Counted from the first letter of the stretch, positions 23,071-36,272 are shown. The stretch: DNA of 64,000 bases from Dallia pectoralis (GCA_029465975.1 CM055728.1:10766292-10830291), one strand, 5' to 3'. Translations and numbers: made by a program. Notes: a model not told the origin generated them from the letters alone.

Positions 23071-24589
23071 ATGTCCATAATAAGATCCACCCAGGAGACA
23101 GACGCATCGACCCAGGATCCCTGCAGGGCCGCGTGGATGTGACCTGGAATCAGGTGTTCACGGGCTCTCTGACTTCTGATTCCCAGAGCCCTACTCACAT
23201 GGAGTACAGCCATCTGCTGTAGACCAAACACCTCCCAAGGTTAAACCTCGTTTGATGAAATGAGACCTAGTGGAAAGATTAAGTGACAAAGCAGGTAATG
23301 GGCATGGTGTTGGAACAGCTCATGTACTGTACACTCCATTGAGTTACGTTTTGCATGAAACAAAGATTTCATGTGCATTTTTCGGTCATTGTTTAGGCTT
23401 TTAGGATCCCGGCAAAAAACACATAAAAGGACGTTCCACTTCTATAGTTCAACGCTGTAATTCAAATCTGCGTTAGTAGTGAGGGAGCGTGACGGGGAGA
23501 GATACAGAGCTAGCGAGTTAGTGTGAGAGAAATAGAATAACGAAAATAAAAACAGAATGAGAGAGTGGGAGCTCCCGGGTTCAGGCGAAGGTGGGGGGGG
23601 GGGGGGGTGTTCTGAGAGCTTTGATGTAAGCGGAGCTTGAAGCCTGTCACCTTTGTGATGTGCTTTAAACGTTTCTTGGCCCGGATAGAGTTCAACTGCT
23701 AGAGGTACCCTTTGACTTCGCCACGTCACGTAACACCACCCGCCGGAAATCTTCTCTCCTCCGCAACAACCCCGTAAACAAATACTGGGTTTGTAGTGGT
23801 CTGTGCATTTGTAACACACTGCGGCAGGCACCTGCAATAGCAACCAAAACATGTCCCATATTATATACGGCTGTAACGCAGGTAGCTTAGAGGAGCTGAG
23901 CTCCCTCTCTCTCTCCCTCTCTCTCTCCCTCTCTCTCTCCCTCTTGATGTACCGTATCTCGCATGTTCACCCATAATTAACGTTCTCCCAACTAATCTCC
24001 ATTTCCAGCTCTCCATTCACTGACAGGCCCGTACAGCAGAGCAGGGCTGTCTGACACCTCAAGCACAAAACCGAACCAGTGCACAGGTACTCGGAGCACA
24101 CCAGCGGGCCCGTGACACCGGAGACAGACACATGGGCGCTCGCTCACCCTCAGACCGAACACAATGTCACAACTGAGACACAGGGGCCATTAGGAAGTCT
24201 TACCTCCAGTCAGACGGGGTTCTCTGAACCGAGAGTCCTGCCATGACAGCCCGTACCCATTGTAATAACTGTTTCTTGGCTGGGATTATTAAATATTCAT
24301 GTGCTGTCGACTAGTAGCTGCCGTAGCTCTCCGATCCTCACAGGGGCAAGCCGCAGCGAAATTGCCGGATTAACTCATCCCTGGTATTTTCCTCCTTTGT
24401 ATCCCGGTTTTTCATATGAACTTTTAATTTTTTTTCATTATCTAGACGATATTTGCTGCCTCTATGTTCCATCTTCTCGGTTTATTTGTTCATTTGTTTC
24501 TCGCAACGAAATCGACCAACTTCAGATGGATCTTTGTGTGTTTATAAATAAGCCTTTCAGTCAGTCAGATGTACTCTACAGTAAAGCAA
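23071..24589. other. Unique DNA with a G-run and a CT tract
   Basis: No gene recognised. A run of about 14 G lies at 23594-23608 and a (CTCTCTCTCC)n tract at 23901-23944. Open frames here lack any family signature. Confidence 0.4.
23901..23944. repeat. CT-rich microsatellite
   Basis: Repeats of CTCTCTCTCC over about 44 bp. Confidence 0.9.
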
Positions 24590-24650
24590 CTGCAATCAAT
24601 AATCGATTAAGTTGCTTTGGATAACGGCATCAGCGAAATGACAAAAAATG
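24590..24650 (+). mobile_element. Possible SINE/LINE tail fragment
   Basis: The stretch TTGCTTTGGATAACGGCATC followed by AGCGAAATGAC resembles the widely shared fish SINE 3' domain (a TTTGGATAAAAGCGTCTGC-type sequence). It is short and diverged. Confidence 0.35.
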
Positions 24651-24714
24651 AAATGATGAAATGTTATTTCTCAGACACTGCTGACACGGTTTGAAACTTC
24701 ACAGGGTGAATGTA

Positions 24715-25250
24715 TCACGACCAGAGTAAAGGACCCAAGCGCAGACACGGAGGCGGAGACCAGGTAACAATCCAATAATTTATTAAGGGGATAGGCAGAT
24801 CCGTAGTCGGGGACAGGCAATGGTTCATACACGGGGTTAGGCAGATCCGTAGTCGGGGACAGGCTGGGTTCGGTAACCGGGAGTAGGCAGGTTCGTAGTC
24901 ATGACGGAAACTGGTCACAAGGACGACAAAGCACAGGCAGGTCACTGGGAAAACACTGGGAGGTACGCTGGAAACGAGTGTACAGGACAAACGATCTGGC
25001 AACAGGTAACAGGAAAAGCTGACATATAAAGCCCAGGGGACAATCCGTACATGGGAATCACCTGGTGGAAAGGGGTGGAGACAATGACACGCCAGGTGAG
25101 ACAGATCAGGTTGTGACAGAATGATTCTGCCTGCCACAGAGATCCCTGCACTTCTAAACAGACACCGGCTAAAGGTTTTGATTGTAATCATCTGGTAGAC
25201 ACACATTGATATCCGAGGGGGTACGACATGTTTACCGCTGCCTAGTTCCA
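24715..25250. repeat. Dispersed GC-rich repeat with internal partial duplication
   Basis: Starts near TATCACGACCAGAGTAAAGG and contains two copies of TAGGCAGATCCGTAGTCGGG (24793 and 24839) and a third, diverged copy at 24885. The composition and ACAGG/GGACAGG words resemble a repeat scattered through salmoniform genomes, and a similar opening recurs near 30177. It has no defined coding content, and the class (LTR or other) is uncertain. Confidence 0.5.
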
Positions 25251-25461
25251 CATTTGATTCAGTCGACTGTATCTATCCCCCCTTGAGAATCAAACCGTTA
25301 TGCACTTATATACTTTTGACATTATCTAAATGCTTGTTGCTCATGACATTTTGCTCTCCCATCCTGTCCTAAAAGCCTTCCACCTCTCTCAAGAAACCAG
25401 TCAGACCAAATAAAACATGGCCAAATAAGAAAAGTGACAATGTGGACTGTTGACCTCTATT
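25251..25461. other. Unique spacer
   Basis: No feature recognised. Confidence 0.35.
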
Positions 25462-25858
25462 AGCTCAACTGGGATGTTCACCTCCCTGGGGCCTCCGGTC
25501 CCTCTGCAGCTACTGGGATGTGCACCTCCCTGGGGCCTCCGGTCCCTCTGCAGCTACTGGGATGTTCACCTCCCTGGGGCCTCCGGTCCCTCTGCAGCTA
25601 CTGGGATGTTCACCTCCCTGGGGCCTCCGGTCCCTCTGCAGCTACTGGGATGTTCACCTCCCTGGGGCCTCCGGTCCCTCTGCAGCTACTCGGATGTGCA
25701 CCTCCCTGGGGCCACGGGTCCCTCTGCAGCTACTCGGATGTGCACCTCCCTGGGGCCACGGGTCCCTCTGCAGCTACTCGGATGTGCACCTCCTTGGGGC
25801 CTCTGGTCCCTCAGCAGCTTCTGCGATGTGCAGCTCCCTGGGGCCTCCGGTCCCTCTC
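25462..25858. repeat. GC-rich 44-bp minisatellite, 9 copies
   Basis: Units of GGGATGTTCACCTCCCTGGG followed by GCCTCCGGTCCCTCTGCAGC. Because 44 is not a multiple of 3 and the unit lacks stops in the forward frames, three overlapping plus-strand open frames of about 135 codons arise. They are not genes. Confidence 0.96.
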
Positions 25859-26472
25859 CATTTTAATGGACAGCACTCTGAGCTTCGCCTCTGGTTGGAT
25901 AATAGACACCGTCTTTAAAATGTAAGAGCGTTTGTTATGCGTTTTTAGAAGAAACATGTTGAGCAGGTGTGCAGATGAATCCCAATTAGAACATATGTCA
26001 ATCAGGGCAGGTGTACTACAGCTGGCCGTCAAGCCATACGCCTGTGAATTTATAATCAAATCCCAAACTGGCGCTCTTATAAGTGTCATACGGAGGTGTT
26101 AAACCGAATAAAATTTTCTAAATCATATTAGCACGTGCTGTACAGAAACAGATGCTGATGTGTTAGACAGAGATGGGAGAGGAGAGGACAAGAGGAAAGG
26201 ACAGACGGGGAGAAAAGAGGACAAGAGAAGAGGGCGCGGACACGTATTAAGACTAAAGCAGCGACGCCAGAGATTAACGGCAAACCAAACGTGACAGAGT
26301 GCTGAGAGAGAATCGCCAACATGACACTGGATTATGTCTGTCTGAGAGATGACTGGAGATGGACACCCAGGGGGGTTTAGATAAGTCCCTGGGACTGGCG
26401 TCGAGTTAAAATGAGTGATGAATCAATTCAATTACTTTCATCTTTTAAAAAGGATGATGTGGGGCTCATATA
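25859..26472. other. Unique DNA
   Basis: No feature recognised. Confidence 0.35.
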
Positions 26473-28022
26473 CTGGACCAGTGGAGGGTTGAATGGGGAC
26501 CCAGTAAACAGTCCATTTGGACCAGTGGAGGGTTGAATGGGGACCCAGTAAACAGTCCATTTGGACCAGTGGAGGGTTGAATGGGGACCCAGTAAACAGT
26601 CCATTTGGACCAGTGGAGGGTTGAATGGGGACCCAGTAAACAGTCCATTTGGACCAGTGGAGGGTTGAATGGGGACCCAGTAAACAGTCCATTTGGACCA
26701 GTGGAGGGTTGAATGGGGACCCAGTAAACAGTCCATTTGGACCAGTGGAGGGTTGAATGGGGACCCAGTAAACAGTCCATTTGGACCAGTGGAGGGTTGA
26801 ATGGGGACCCAGTAAACAGTCCATTTGGACCAGTGGAGGGTTGAATGGGGACCCAGTAAACAGTCCATTTGGACCAGTGGAGGGTTGAATGGGGACCCAG
26901 TAAACAGTCCATTTGGACCAGTGGAGGGTTGAATGGGGACCCAGTAAACAGTCCATTTGGACCAGTGGAGGGTTGAATGGGGACCCAGTAAACAGTCCAT
27001 TTGGACCAGTGGAGGGTTGAATGGGGACCCAGTAAACAGTCCATTTGGATCAGTGGAGGGTTGAATGGGGACCCAGTAAACAGTCCATTTGGACCAGTGG
27101 AGGGTTGAATGGGGACCCAGTAAACAGTCCATTTGGACCAGTGGAGGGTTGAATGGGGACCCAGTAAACAGTCCATTTGGACCAGTGGAGGGTTGAATGG
27201 GGACCCAGTAAACAGCCCATTTGGAACAGTGGAGGGTTGAATGGGGACCCAGTAAACAGCCCATTTGGAACAGTGGAGGGTTGAATGGGGACCCAGTAAA
27301 CAGTCCATTTGGACCAGTGGAGGGTTGAATGGGGACCCAGTAAACAGTCCATTTGGACCAGTGGAGGGTTGAATGGGGACCCAGTAAACAGTCCATTTGG
27401 ACCAGTGGAGGGTTGAATGGGGACCCAGTAAACAGCCCATTTGGACCAGTGGAGGGTTGAATGGGGACCCAGTAAACAGTCCATTTGGACCAGTGGAGGG
27501 TTGAATGGGGACCCAGTAAACAGCCCATTTGGAACAGTGGAGGGTTGAATGGGGACCCAGTAAACAGTCCATTTGGACCAGTGGAGGGTTGAATGGGGAC
27601 CCAGTAAACAGTCCATTTGGACCAGTGGAGGGTTGAATGGGGACCCAGTAAACAGTCCATTTGGAGTGGAGGGTTGAATGGGGACCCAGTAAACAGTCCA
27701 TTTGGAACAGTGGAGGGTTGAATGGGGACCCAGTAAACAGTCCATTTGGACCAGTGGAGGGTTGAATGGGGACCCAGTAAACAGTCCATTTGGACCAGTG
27801 GAGGGTTGAATGGGGACCCAGTAAACAGTCCATTTGGACCAGTGGAGGGTTGAATGGGGACCCAGTAAACAGTCCATTTGGACCAGTGGAGGGTTGAATG
27901 GGGACCCAGTAAACAGTCCATTTGGACCAGTGGAGGGTTGAATGGGGACCCAGTAAACAGTCCATTTGGACCAGTGGAGGGTTGAATGGGGACCCAGTAA
28001 ACAGCCCATTTGGAACAGTAGT
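26473..28022. repeat. 44-bp minisatellite, about 35 copies
   Basis: Units of TTGGACCAGTGGAGGGTTGA followed by ATGGGGACCCAGTAAACAGT, unrelated to the array at 25.5 kb despite the equal period. Copies are nearly identical; variants TTGGAACAG and AGCCCAT recur in scattered units, and one unit near 27665 has lost bases. The minus strand has no stop in any frame of the unit, which yields open frames of over 500 codons with a 44-residue period. There is no upstream gene structure, so I treat these as non-coding. Confidence 0.97.
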
Positions 28023-30174
28023 CCATGGAGAGAATTGCATGTTTTTGGGTGGAGGTTATATTTTATGGAACATACAACAAAAAAACACTTGAGTACCCTT
28101 GAACACATGATAGTTAACTGATTCATAATTATTATTATTAGTGGAAGAGGTTGCCATTTAAAGTGTTTTCGCCTTACCGGACCAGAGTTGGCCTGTAGTA
28201 TAACCTTTGAACACATACAAAGGCTCAATATAATTCACTGTTAATCAATTTATGTTTCCCATTATTGTATAAAGACTCACAGTGTCTAAACTACTGCATT
28301 ACACAGAGGAAATAATAGCGTGACCTTGACCATGTTCCTGCCTGTAATTCCCTCATTATCCCCAATCTCCAATAAAGGCCTGATCCATCCTGTGCACTTC
28401 CTCTGTGCGTTCTGAGGGTGACAGGGATGTTTCAACAGAATTCGGTTTCCTTACTCAAGTAGAGCTGCCATTGTTGTCTTTTACGCTTAGAGGCCTCAGC
28501 GGGACATGCCGAATCCAATCCGGATCTGACAGCCTAATGCAGTTCATCTATCTCTCTCTCCGCTCTCTATTTCTCTCTCTCTCTCGCTGGACAAAAGAGT
28601 GGGAATGGAAAATATGTGGGAAAGGAAACGATGTGCGAGAGACGAAGAAATTCAGGTCCCATTGTGTTTATGTGTTATATTATTGTTTGATCAGGGAAGG
28701 TTTCAGAGACTCGGGACCGTGACTTATTCAGGCGGCTTGCTTCGGCTCATCTGCGGCAGTGTGAATTAATTTAAAGCATTACTGCAGTGTGTAGTGTTCC
28801 GCGTGACAGACATTTTCTGGACTGTATGGAAACATCAGGTCCTATCAAAGGGATTTATTAATTCAAACCTTTTTTTATATCGAGGTTCATGGTTGAATGT
28901 TGCGTGCAAATTAATAATCCCCCAAAGAGTTGCCAAAACGTTCGGTAAGCAAAGCTGTTTGGAAACGCCTTGTGTTTTACCAATGTAGGTGAATTAGTTC
29001 TGGTTAATGAATTGAAGTGTGTGAGTGAGAGTGAATGAACAGGTTTTACTACATAAACGCGGGATACATCTTTCCTCATACTGCGGTTAAACCAAGAGAA
29101 TGCAGTTAATTGAGACATATGTTCTGTCCATATTTAGAAAGACAATGTTTCATACAAATCTAACAAACATTTTATCAATGCTTTATCACTTTTGAAGAAG
29201 TTAGGCACAAGATGGTATGGTATGGTATATGACCTATACACCTGAATTCTTGAAATTCTGAATCATTTGAACCAGACATTATCTTGCACTCTCAGAAGAG
29301 TAGCTGGGCAGGAGGCTCATGGGAATTTCTAAAGTCTCTAGTTTAAAAAAAATTAACATTGAGGGTCAAAACTGGACTCTCATCAAGCTGCAGTGTTTAC
29401 AAAGCCAAAGAAACGGTGTCAACATTATTATATCGGAAAATCTATTTGGATGTCCACTTTAAGATGGTTAAGTCAGACATTTGTCTGTGCAAATCCTTCC
29501 ACTAGGATCTCCTCCGCCTTACAGTGGCTGGCGGAAACTCGGAGTGTCTCTTCCTAGACATTTGTCAGAGCCCCAGTCTAAGGGTATAACTCACTGATGT
29601 GCCATCCCAGCTGGCAATAAATTGGCTGTTTATTACGTTACCGGAAATTAAACTGTGGCCCAGGAAAATATGCACTTTCAATTTAAACACCTGAAGAGGA
29701 ATAAGATTAAAGCGGTAATTATGCCCCTCCTCTCCTTTAGTGGTCTAAAGGACCACGTGATCCCTCAGAAGAACCCGCGCATCACCAGCAGTTTGGTTGG
29801 TCCTTTTTTCTTTATTGTCAGATTGTCCCTCTTATCTCAATCCTTATTAACAGAAGTACATTCTTGGTGCCGTCTGATCTGCCGTAATGACTTAAAGCGT
29901 TCTGCAGAAATGGACCATCTCGCTCCAGCACCACCTAATGAAGAACACACACAGAGGAAACAGTAAACATGGCGTCCCACGTGAATGACACAGCGACCCG
30001 CTCGAGGGGATGTTAGGATTGAGCCACCCTTGGGCTAATTAGAGAAAATATGTACAAGCTAAATCGCCATCGGAAATGTTCTTGATTATTACAAAAAGCA
30101 TGGTATTTTTACCAAACGTTTATACACCAGACCAGACTGTATAAGATAGTAAGTGGAATTGATTTAACAGGTAT
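28023..30174. other. Unique DNA
   Basis: About 2.1 kb without a recognised gene or repeat apart from short GGTAT and CT runs. The segment 29650-29800, with AAGCGGTAATTATGCCCC, has the balanced composition often seen in conserved regulatory DNA, but this cannot be tested from the sequence alone. Confidence 0.35.
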
Positions 30175-30500
30175 GTGTCACGAATCTTGTTGAGTGGTAG
30201 TGCAGAGGAACCAAATGCAGGCAGATATCACGTTCAGGAATTTTTATTCAAGTAAAACATTTAACGGCAAAACATAGAAACTGTAATGTAAAATAAAGTG
30301 GTCTTAAAGCATAGCGACTTACTAAACACAAAACAGTTCTATGACACACATATATATATATATGTACATATACACACCTACACGTACGACCTGACTTTAA
30401 ACACTGAAGCACAAAAACACCGGGAAGTGTAGGAACATGTGCTGACTTAGTAATTACTGGTAGGGACCTGGTGTGAACGGTTAGACAAGACAATGAAATG
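30175..30500. repeat. Possible dispersed repeat
   Basis: Opens with TGTCACGAATCTTGTTGAG and GAACCAAATGCAGGCAGAT, then TTTTTATTCAAG, resembling the opening of the repeat at 24715. It includes a short (TA)n tract at about 30350-30362. The assignment is tentative. Confidence 0.35.
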
Positions 30501-33183
30501 AGTACGGGGGTGTGTTTATTGTTGCAAAGTAAAACCGGGTTACTCAGAGTGAAGCCATGAGGTCATCAGCTTACCGTGACTGTAAGAATGTATTCCAAGC
30601 TACCCGGGCAATCTGCTATACACATTGGGATTAGATGGATTGAAGGAAGGGTTTTTCGTTATTGGGACAGACCACTGTTATCGGGACAGACCGTAAGACG
30701 AAACATTGTTTTAAACATTGAAATCGTATAATATATAGGCTGTCATTCCAGGTGGTCACTCTCATGGGCTGTTCTAAACCAGTTCAAAGCAGAAACGTTG
30801 TTACGCTTGGCTTTCCGATATTAAGTCATCAAATTTTCCAGAGCCAGTTTTCCCCCGTCTTACTTTTTACCTACGATGCGATTTGTAATCCCAGGCTTGT
30901 TGAACGAGTCTTAAGTATGAATGGCAATATTCTGAATGAACTAATAGTTATTTGAATGCGGATGGGCAGTAAGTTCCCTAGACAATTATAGTGCCCCATC
31001 GTAGAAATAAGCAACAAATGCTATGCTATTCCCGTTGATTATCATTCCCACAGTATAGGTTTTCACACGTTATATCGAGGAAAGTCGGAGAACACACAAA
31101 AGAAACAAGACGGAATGTTTTTGACCTTCACAAACTTGGCAATGGCTATGAAAACAAAAAACCTCCTCTATTCCAACAAAGTACTTAAGATCCGAAGGCA
31201 TGGTCTTCCCTTTTCAACAGCAGGTTTTCAATGAGATTCGTATCTTGAAACAGACAATCATTTCGTTGTGGATCTCAATGTGTGGTTTTAAGTACACAAA
31301 ACACATTTTACACATTTGAATGGGGATGGTGACCTATACAAACACTCTAGATACAGTGGAAACCAAATAGCCTCGGGATATTAAAGATCCTTATTGGTAA
31401 ATACATTTTCTGTTCATGCATTCTAACATTACAACTGGTGTGCATGGCAAAAGTGAATAATGGGGTTGGTGTTATTTCTGACTTAGGCTTTCTGTACTTT
31501 CTCTGGACTTACAGAAGACATATCTAACACCTGGAGCAGAAACCTGTGTGAAAGGGTGACTACTAGTGCTAACTAGAAACACTGCATGTGTATTCACCTC
31601 AACCGTGCTTCCAGTTTGGACTATGAACATAATTCCAAACTGTCACTGCGAACAAACACTCTCAAAGTTCACCCCTGTTAACATCAGGTTGAAATAACAA
31701 GTGATATTTAGTATTGACTTTTGGGAGCAATCCCAAGGTTGATACCAGAGTTTGAATACCTGTTTGTCCACAATGTATAATCAAGATATAGCTGTGATCG
31801 ATTGCATTTACTGTATCTGCGCTGTCCCATCACATGAGTGTGAGCTGCTGAGGAGCTGATGTGTATCTGCTGAGGTGAGCGAGGCCAATCACAGTGAAAT
31901 GATAACTGTCATCTCCTCTCCCAGGGTTCCAGAGCGGATAACATAGACCACAGAAGACACACACACACACACACACACAAACAGCCCTCTGCTTTCAGAT
32001 GTTTCTCCCTTGCGTTCCTCTTCACCTCACCTTTATTTGGTCCTGTCGTATCATTACCTCCCACACACACACCCACACACTTAAAAACACAGAGAAAGAG
32101 ACAGGAAGACCTGAATGAGGAAGAGTGAAATGTTTCTGCACCACCTTTGATAATACATATGAGCTGATTATTGCTTGACATCAACATCTTGGTTTTTAAT
32201 CAGTGAAGTAAATTGACTTACTACAAGAGACTTGCGTAGTGAATGATAAATAAACACATTTACTACATTAATTAAATCACAATTCCCCTCAAAGGGAAAT
32301 TTTCAGAATTGGAGGAAAAAATATTACTTGCAAACACAAAATCGAATGTGAATGCAAAAAACGATATATTAAGAAATGTCCTTTTTTTGAAGTACTCAAA
32401 TATTATTGTCCTTGGTTTGGAAACATTCAGAGTTTCTCTACTGGGCTAGTATGACTCAGTTGTTTTGAATTGAAATTTCAGTTGCTGAGTGGGTGATTCT
32501 GATGCGTTGGCAAAACTGCTCCCAAACATTCCCATCACATAGAGCACTCACAGGGATTGGCTCACCCAAAAGTTTACGAAACTAACAAGCCTTTTCAATG
32601 TGTATTCGAATCCAAGGCCCTCAGTCAGCAACTTAAGATCACAATAATTTTTTAGTCTGGCAAAAAAAAAACATCAAGAGCGTGTCGAACCAGACATTTA
32701 GTGAGTTATGTATAATATTATGTGGGTTACATTTAAAAAATGTGGTAACTACTCAAAGAGCATATTTAGATATACAATAATGAGATTATATATTTTCTTT
32801 GGTTATGCGTTTCCACGTCATCAGTGCGATATTATACCGAATTATCGTAAAGCATGAAGAAAACATGCCATGATTAGAAAAACAAAGATCTCAATAACAT
32901 CTTGACTGCTCGTGGTTAATTGGCTAATGACATTACGCTGCGCATACTGTAGTTTAACAGACAAACAGAAGTGCATGCTCATGTACACACACACACACAC
33001 AAACACAATCTTCCATGTCTGTAAACATCGTCCCTGCAGGAACCTAGGGAGAATCAGATTGTGTTTCGCCAACCTGTAGAACAATTTGATAAGCTCTAAC
33101 ACTTGTCGTAAAAAAAAATCCAATGTCTCCATTCCAATACGCTGAGCACTTTGCCTTTTGGGACTTGTGAAGTGAGATGTGGT
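30501..33183. other. Unique DNA
   Basis: No gene recognised. A CA microsatellite lies at 31957-31979 and short CA runs near 32062 and 32985. Confidence 0.4.
31957..31979. repeat. (CA)n microsatellite
   Basis: About eleven CA dinucleotides. Confidence 0.9.
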
Positions 33184-34200
33184 CAGTGTTGGTCATCTTA
33201 CTTAAAAAAAGTAATTAGTAACAGTTTTCAAATTACTTCTCCCAAAAAGTAATTGAGTTAGTAACTCAGTTGCCACATTGTAAAAGTAATTAGTTACTCA
33301 GCAAAGTAACTGACATTATTTTGTTTACATTCTAAATGCTATTACGTTCTATAACATTTAACGTCAAAGATGTTTATATTAACTTATTGAAAAATAAAAC
33401 ACTATATACAGTATTTTAGAACATTTGGTATTTATTTGAACTCAATAGATTGCAGCTGCCATATGATATGCATATGATAAAAACATAAATAAATATTGAA
33501 ATTAAAATTCAAGTGCAAACTTAAGACACCTGGGTAAAAAGAAACAAAGGAAAATCTTTGCTTGAGGCAGACGTGGATAACGTCTTTTTTCCTGGGCAAT
33601 GTGGGCATAGCGTGCATGTATCATAAACATTCTTGCCTTTGACTTCAATGAGCGAGAAGTAGTGCCGGTACTTCCAGTTTGATACCGCTATTTTTTAACT
33701 TCCCCGGCTCGTCGCCATTGTCGCTGACGCTGTCTTGTTTAGTGGTAGAGTGTGTGCAGCGAGACAGCGTGAGCAAGGCACCGCCCACCGAGCCAATCAT
33801 CATCGCATTTGCAACGCCGTCATCATCCCCACCCCAGCTGCAGTTGTTGTGTAGCCAAAGCATGACACCTCGCGCTTCACTCAACCAAATTGTAGTAACG
33901 CGACACTTTCAATCTCAGTAAAGATAACGGCGTTTTAACGATGGAAACAGTAATTAATTTGAGCGTTTCTGGCGTTTTCAAAGCAACCGCTTGGTTAACG
34001 TTACTGACCGCCATGTTCGTTACTTTAATGTCCTTCCACCTCGCCCGCATGCGTGAATTCAATGACGCGGCAAGTTAAAGTTCACAGGGAAAATGTAGGC
34101 ATATAATTAAATCGATCCTCTGAGTTACGGATCAATCTTACGAAATAAATATGAAAATCGATTCAGAATCGGTGAATCGATTTTTTCAACACAGCACTAC
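33184..34200 (-). mobile_element. hAT-like transposon remnants
   Basis: The left end CAGTGTTGGTCATCTTACTT at 33184, followed by repeated AAGTAATTAG and GTAACTCAG words to 33315, matches the terminal/subterminal structure of hAT elements common in fish. Positions 33590-33700 (GTGGGCATAGCGTGCATG and onward) look like internal sequence of the same family on the minus strand. Positions 34130-34195, with AATCGATTCAGAATCGGTGA, look like the end of a second, different miniature element. No convincing right end or target duplication was found for the first. Confidence 0.55.
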
Positions 34201-34690
34201 TTAGGATTTTCTGTTATTTTGTTCAATTATATTAATTTAAACTATTCAACCACTATATTGGTCTTCAGATTATTCTAAGATGTGTTTTCTTTGGTGGTCT
34301 CTGACAGCCCAGACCAAGGCATTCAGGGTTTGGACAGAAGGCATCTGCTGTATTAGATGTCCAATATCAAATGATAGTTGAATCACCCAATCACAAATTG
34401 ACTTGCAGTCAGTGGTGCTTTTTATAGTTGTCACATTATGTGTAAAGTGTTCTAGAAGTCCCCGTGACTGGTCACAAAATGTGAGCAAATGATAAACATT
34501 TTCCTTGCTTGTGTACACCTTTTACACTGACATATGCCTCGACAACAGCAGATTTATCTATCAGAGCAGTTTGAGACAAGGGAATCAACATTTGAAGAGC
34601 AAGTTGTAGATTTTGCTTAAAATATAGAGGTCTGATGAAGCGAACAGTTAAACCACTCTGTGCTCTAACCAAATTGTTTGAGTGCACTCT
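34201..34690. other. Unique DNA
   Basis: No feature recognised. Confidence 0.35.
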
Positions 34691-34910
34691 ACTCTAATCA
34701 GAATCAGCTTTATTTGCCATGTCTGTTTACACACACAATGATTTTTTTTCTGACCACTAGCTGCAGCATTTAGAACACGTACACAAAACAGTACAAACAG
34801 AGCAAAACACACACCACGAATAGTCGAGAGACCCTGCCTAGTTGGCGTATGTACTGGGTAAATATGGAATGGGCAATATGTGTCATATCAAGAGAGCAAT
34901 GCCTAGATGT
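34691..34910 (-). mobile_element. LINE 3'-end fragment
   Basis: Better preserved relative of 17623-17745. In minus orientation it ends with AAATAAAGCTGATTCTGATT, that is, a polyadenylation-type signal followed by a short CTGATT tail. It lies head-to-head with the plus-strand LINE that starts near 35005. Confidence 0.55.
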
Positions 34911-35004
34911 GTGAGGAGATTGCAGAAAAAGAGAGAGCAATGTCCAGGTTCAAGTATCAAATGATAGCGGCAGTTTAGCTGCAGACCCTTTTACCTGCCT
35001 ATAG

Positions 35005-36140
35005 AGTTCACATCCATTGTTGCTACCGCAGCCTACATGCCACCAGATGCTACGGCCAAGCTAGCGATGAAAGAGCCGCAGGCTGCCATTAGCATTCAAC
35101 AGACTGCTCACCCCGATGCCCTTATAAATGTTGCTGACCCCCGCTCACAGCTAATGCTACCAAAGTATCTACCCATCATCAAGTGTGTGAAACCCACAGT
35201 GAAGAGAGTCAAAGTGTGGCCTGAGAGCTGAGACTCATCACTACAGGTCCAGTTTCAACACACATACTGGAGTCTGTTTGCCATATTGACATTGAATCAT
35301 ATGCATCCTCTGTACTGGATTACATCAACATCTGCTCCAACAATGACACAACAAAATGAACATATAAAAACCTTCCCCAACCAGAAGCGTTGGATGAACA
35401 AAGAGGTCAGACTACTGCTGAATGCATGTGATGCAGCTTTCAGATCCTGTGATAAGGAGGCCTACAGCTCATCCAGGGCCAATCTGAAAAGGGGCATCAA
35501 GATGGCCAATCACGCCCACAAACTGAGGATCGTGGAGCATTTCTACAACAACTCTAACCCTCGACGCATGAGTCATGCACCCGACCAAAGCACCCGACCC
35601 CTTCAGCCACTGATGACTCCATTACCAAGGAGCTGAACACATTTTATTCCCGCTTCGACGGGGAAAACAAAAACCCAGCCATTAAATTGGATCTCTCCCC
35701 AGACATCGTCCCCTACAGTCTGTCCATTGCTGAGGTATCTTCTGCACTCAGCAGGGTGAACGCATGCAAGGCGGCTGGTCCTGACGGTGTCCCCGGGCGT
35801 GTGCTCAGAGCATGTGCTGGCTGGGGTCTTCGCTGACATTTTCAACCTGTCACTGTCCCTAGCTGTGGTACCCACAAGCTTCAAGAACACAATCATTGTG
35901 CCAGTGCCGAAGCAGTCGACTGCCTCATGCCTAAATTACTTTTGACCTGTTGCGCTCACCCCCACAATCATGAAATGCTTTAAAAGACTTGGCTCACCTT
36001 AAGTCTTGCCTTCCACAAACTCTGGACCTACATCAGTTTGCCTTTCGCCCGGACAGGTCTACTGAGGACGCCATCTCCACTACTGTCCACTCTGCCCTGA
36101 CCCACCTGGACAAAACCAACACCTATGTGAGGATGCTGGT
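35005..36140 (+). pseudogene. CR1/L2-like LINE ORF2 fragment (endonuclease to mid reverse transcriptase)
   Basis: Positions 35010-35150 encode part of the APE-type endonuclease (A-A-Y-M-P-P-D-A then H-P-D-A-L-I-N-V-A), but the G-D-F-N catalytic stretch is lost. Positions 35370-35560 encode the linker with R-W-M-N-K-E-V-R-L-L-L-N. Positions 35690-35830 encode the reverse-transcriptase N-terminus with CKAAGPDGVPGRVLRAC, the hallmark K-A-A-G-P-D-G motif. Positions 35840-35950 encode the fingers, frameshifted. Positions 36020-36130 encode L-D-L-H-Q-F-A-F-R-P-D-R-S-T-E-D-A. The copy stops at Y-V-R-M-L, just before the first catalytic aspartate. It is a fossil truncated at its 3' side by other repeat sequence. 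Confidence 0.85.
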
Positions 36141-36272
36141 CATAGCTAGTGCCCCAGTCCTCATTGACGAGACCACTGATGCTGCAACGATTTCCCACCC
36201 TCCATTCTCTTCATTTGTTGTGTGTCCCTGGCCTGTCTGGGAGCCAGGCCTCAAGGGGGGGGGGGGGTTACT
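36141..36272. other. Junction region with G-run
   Basis: Ends in CCTCAAGGGGGGGGGGGGG then TTACTG, which resembles a polypurine tract directly upstream of an LTR start (TGTCACGAG). No retroelement reading frame is recognisable. Confidence 0.3.

Noticed and set aside
24301..24624. 107-codon plus-strand frame
   Set aside because: Its sequence matches no domain I know, and its 3' end overlaps a SINE-like fragment.
25450..25925. Three plus-strand frames of about 135 codons
   Set aside because: They are phase-shifted readings of the GC-rich 44-bp array.
26428..28228. Long minus-strand open frames (392-532 codons)
   Set aside because: They are periodic readings of a 44-bp tandem repeat, open in all three phases, with no domain, splice or start logic.
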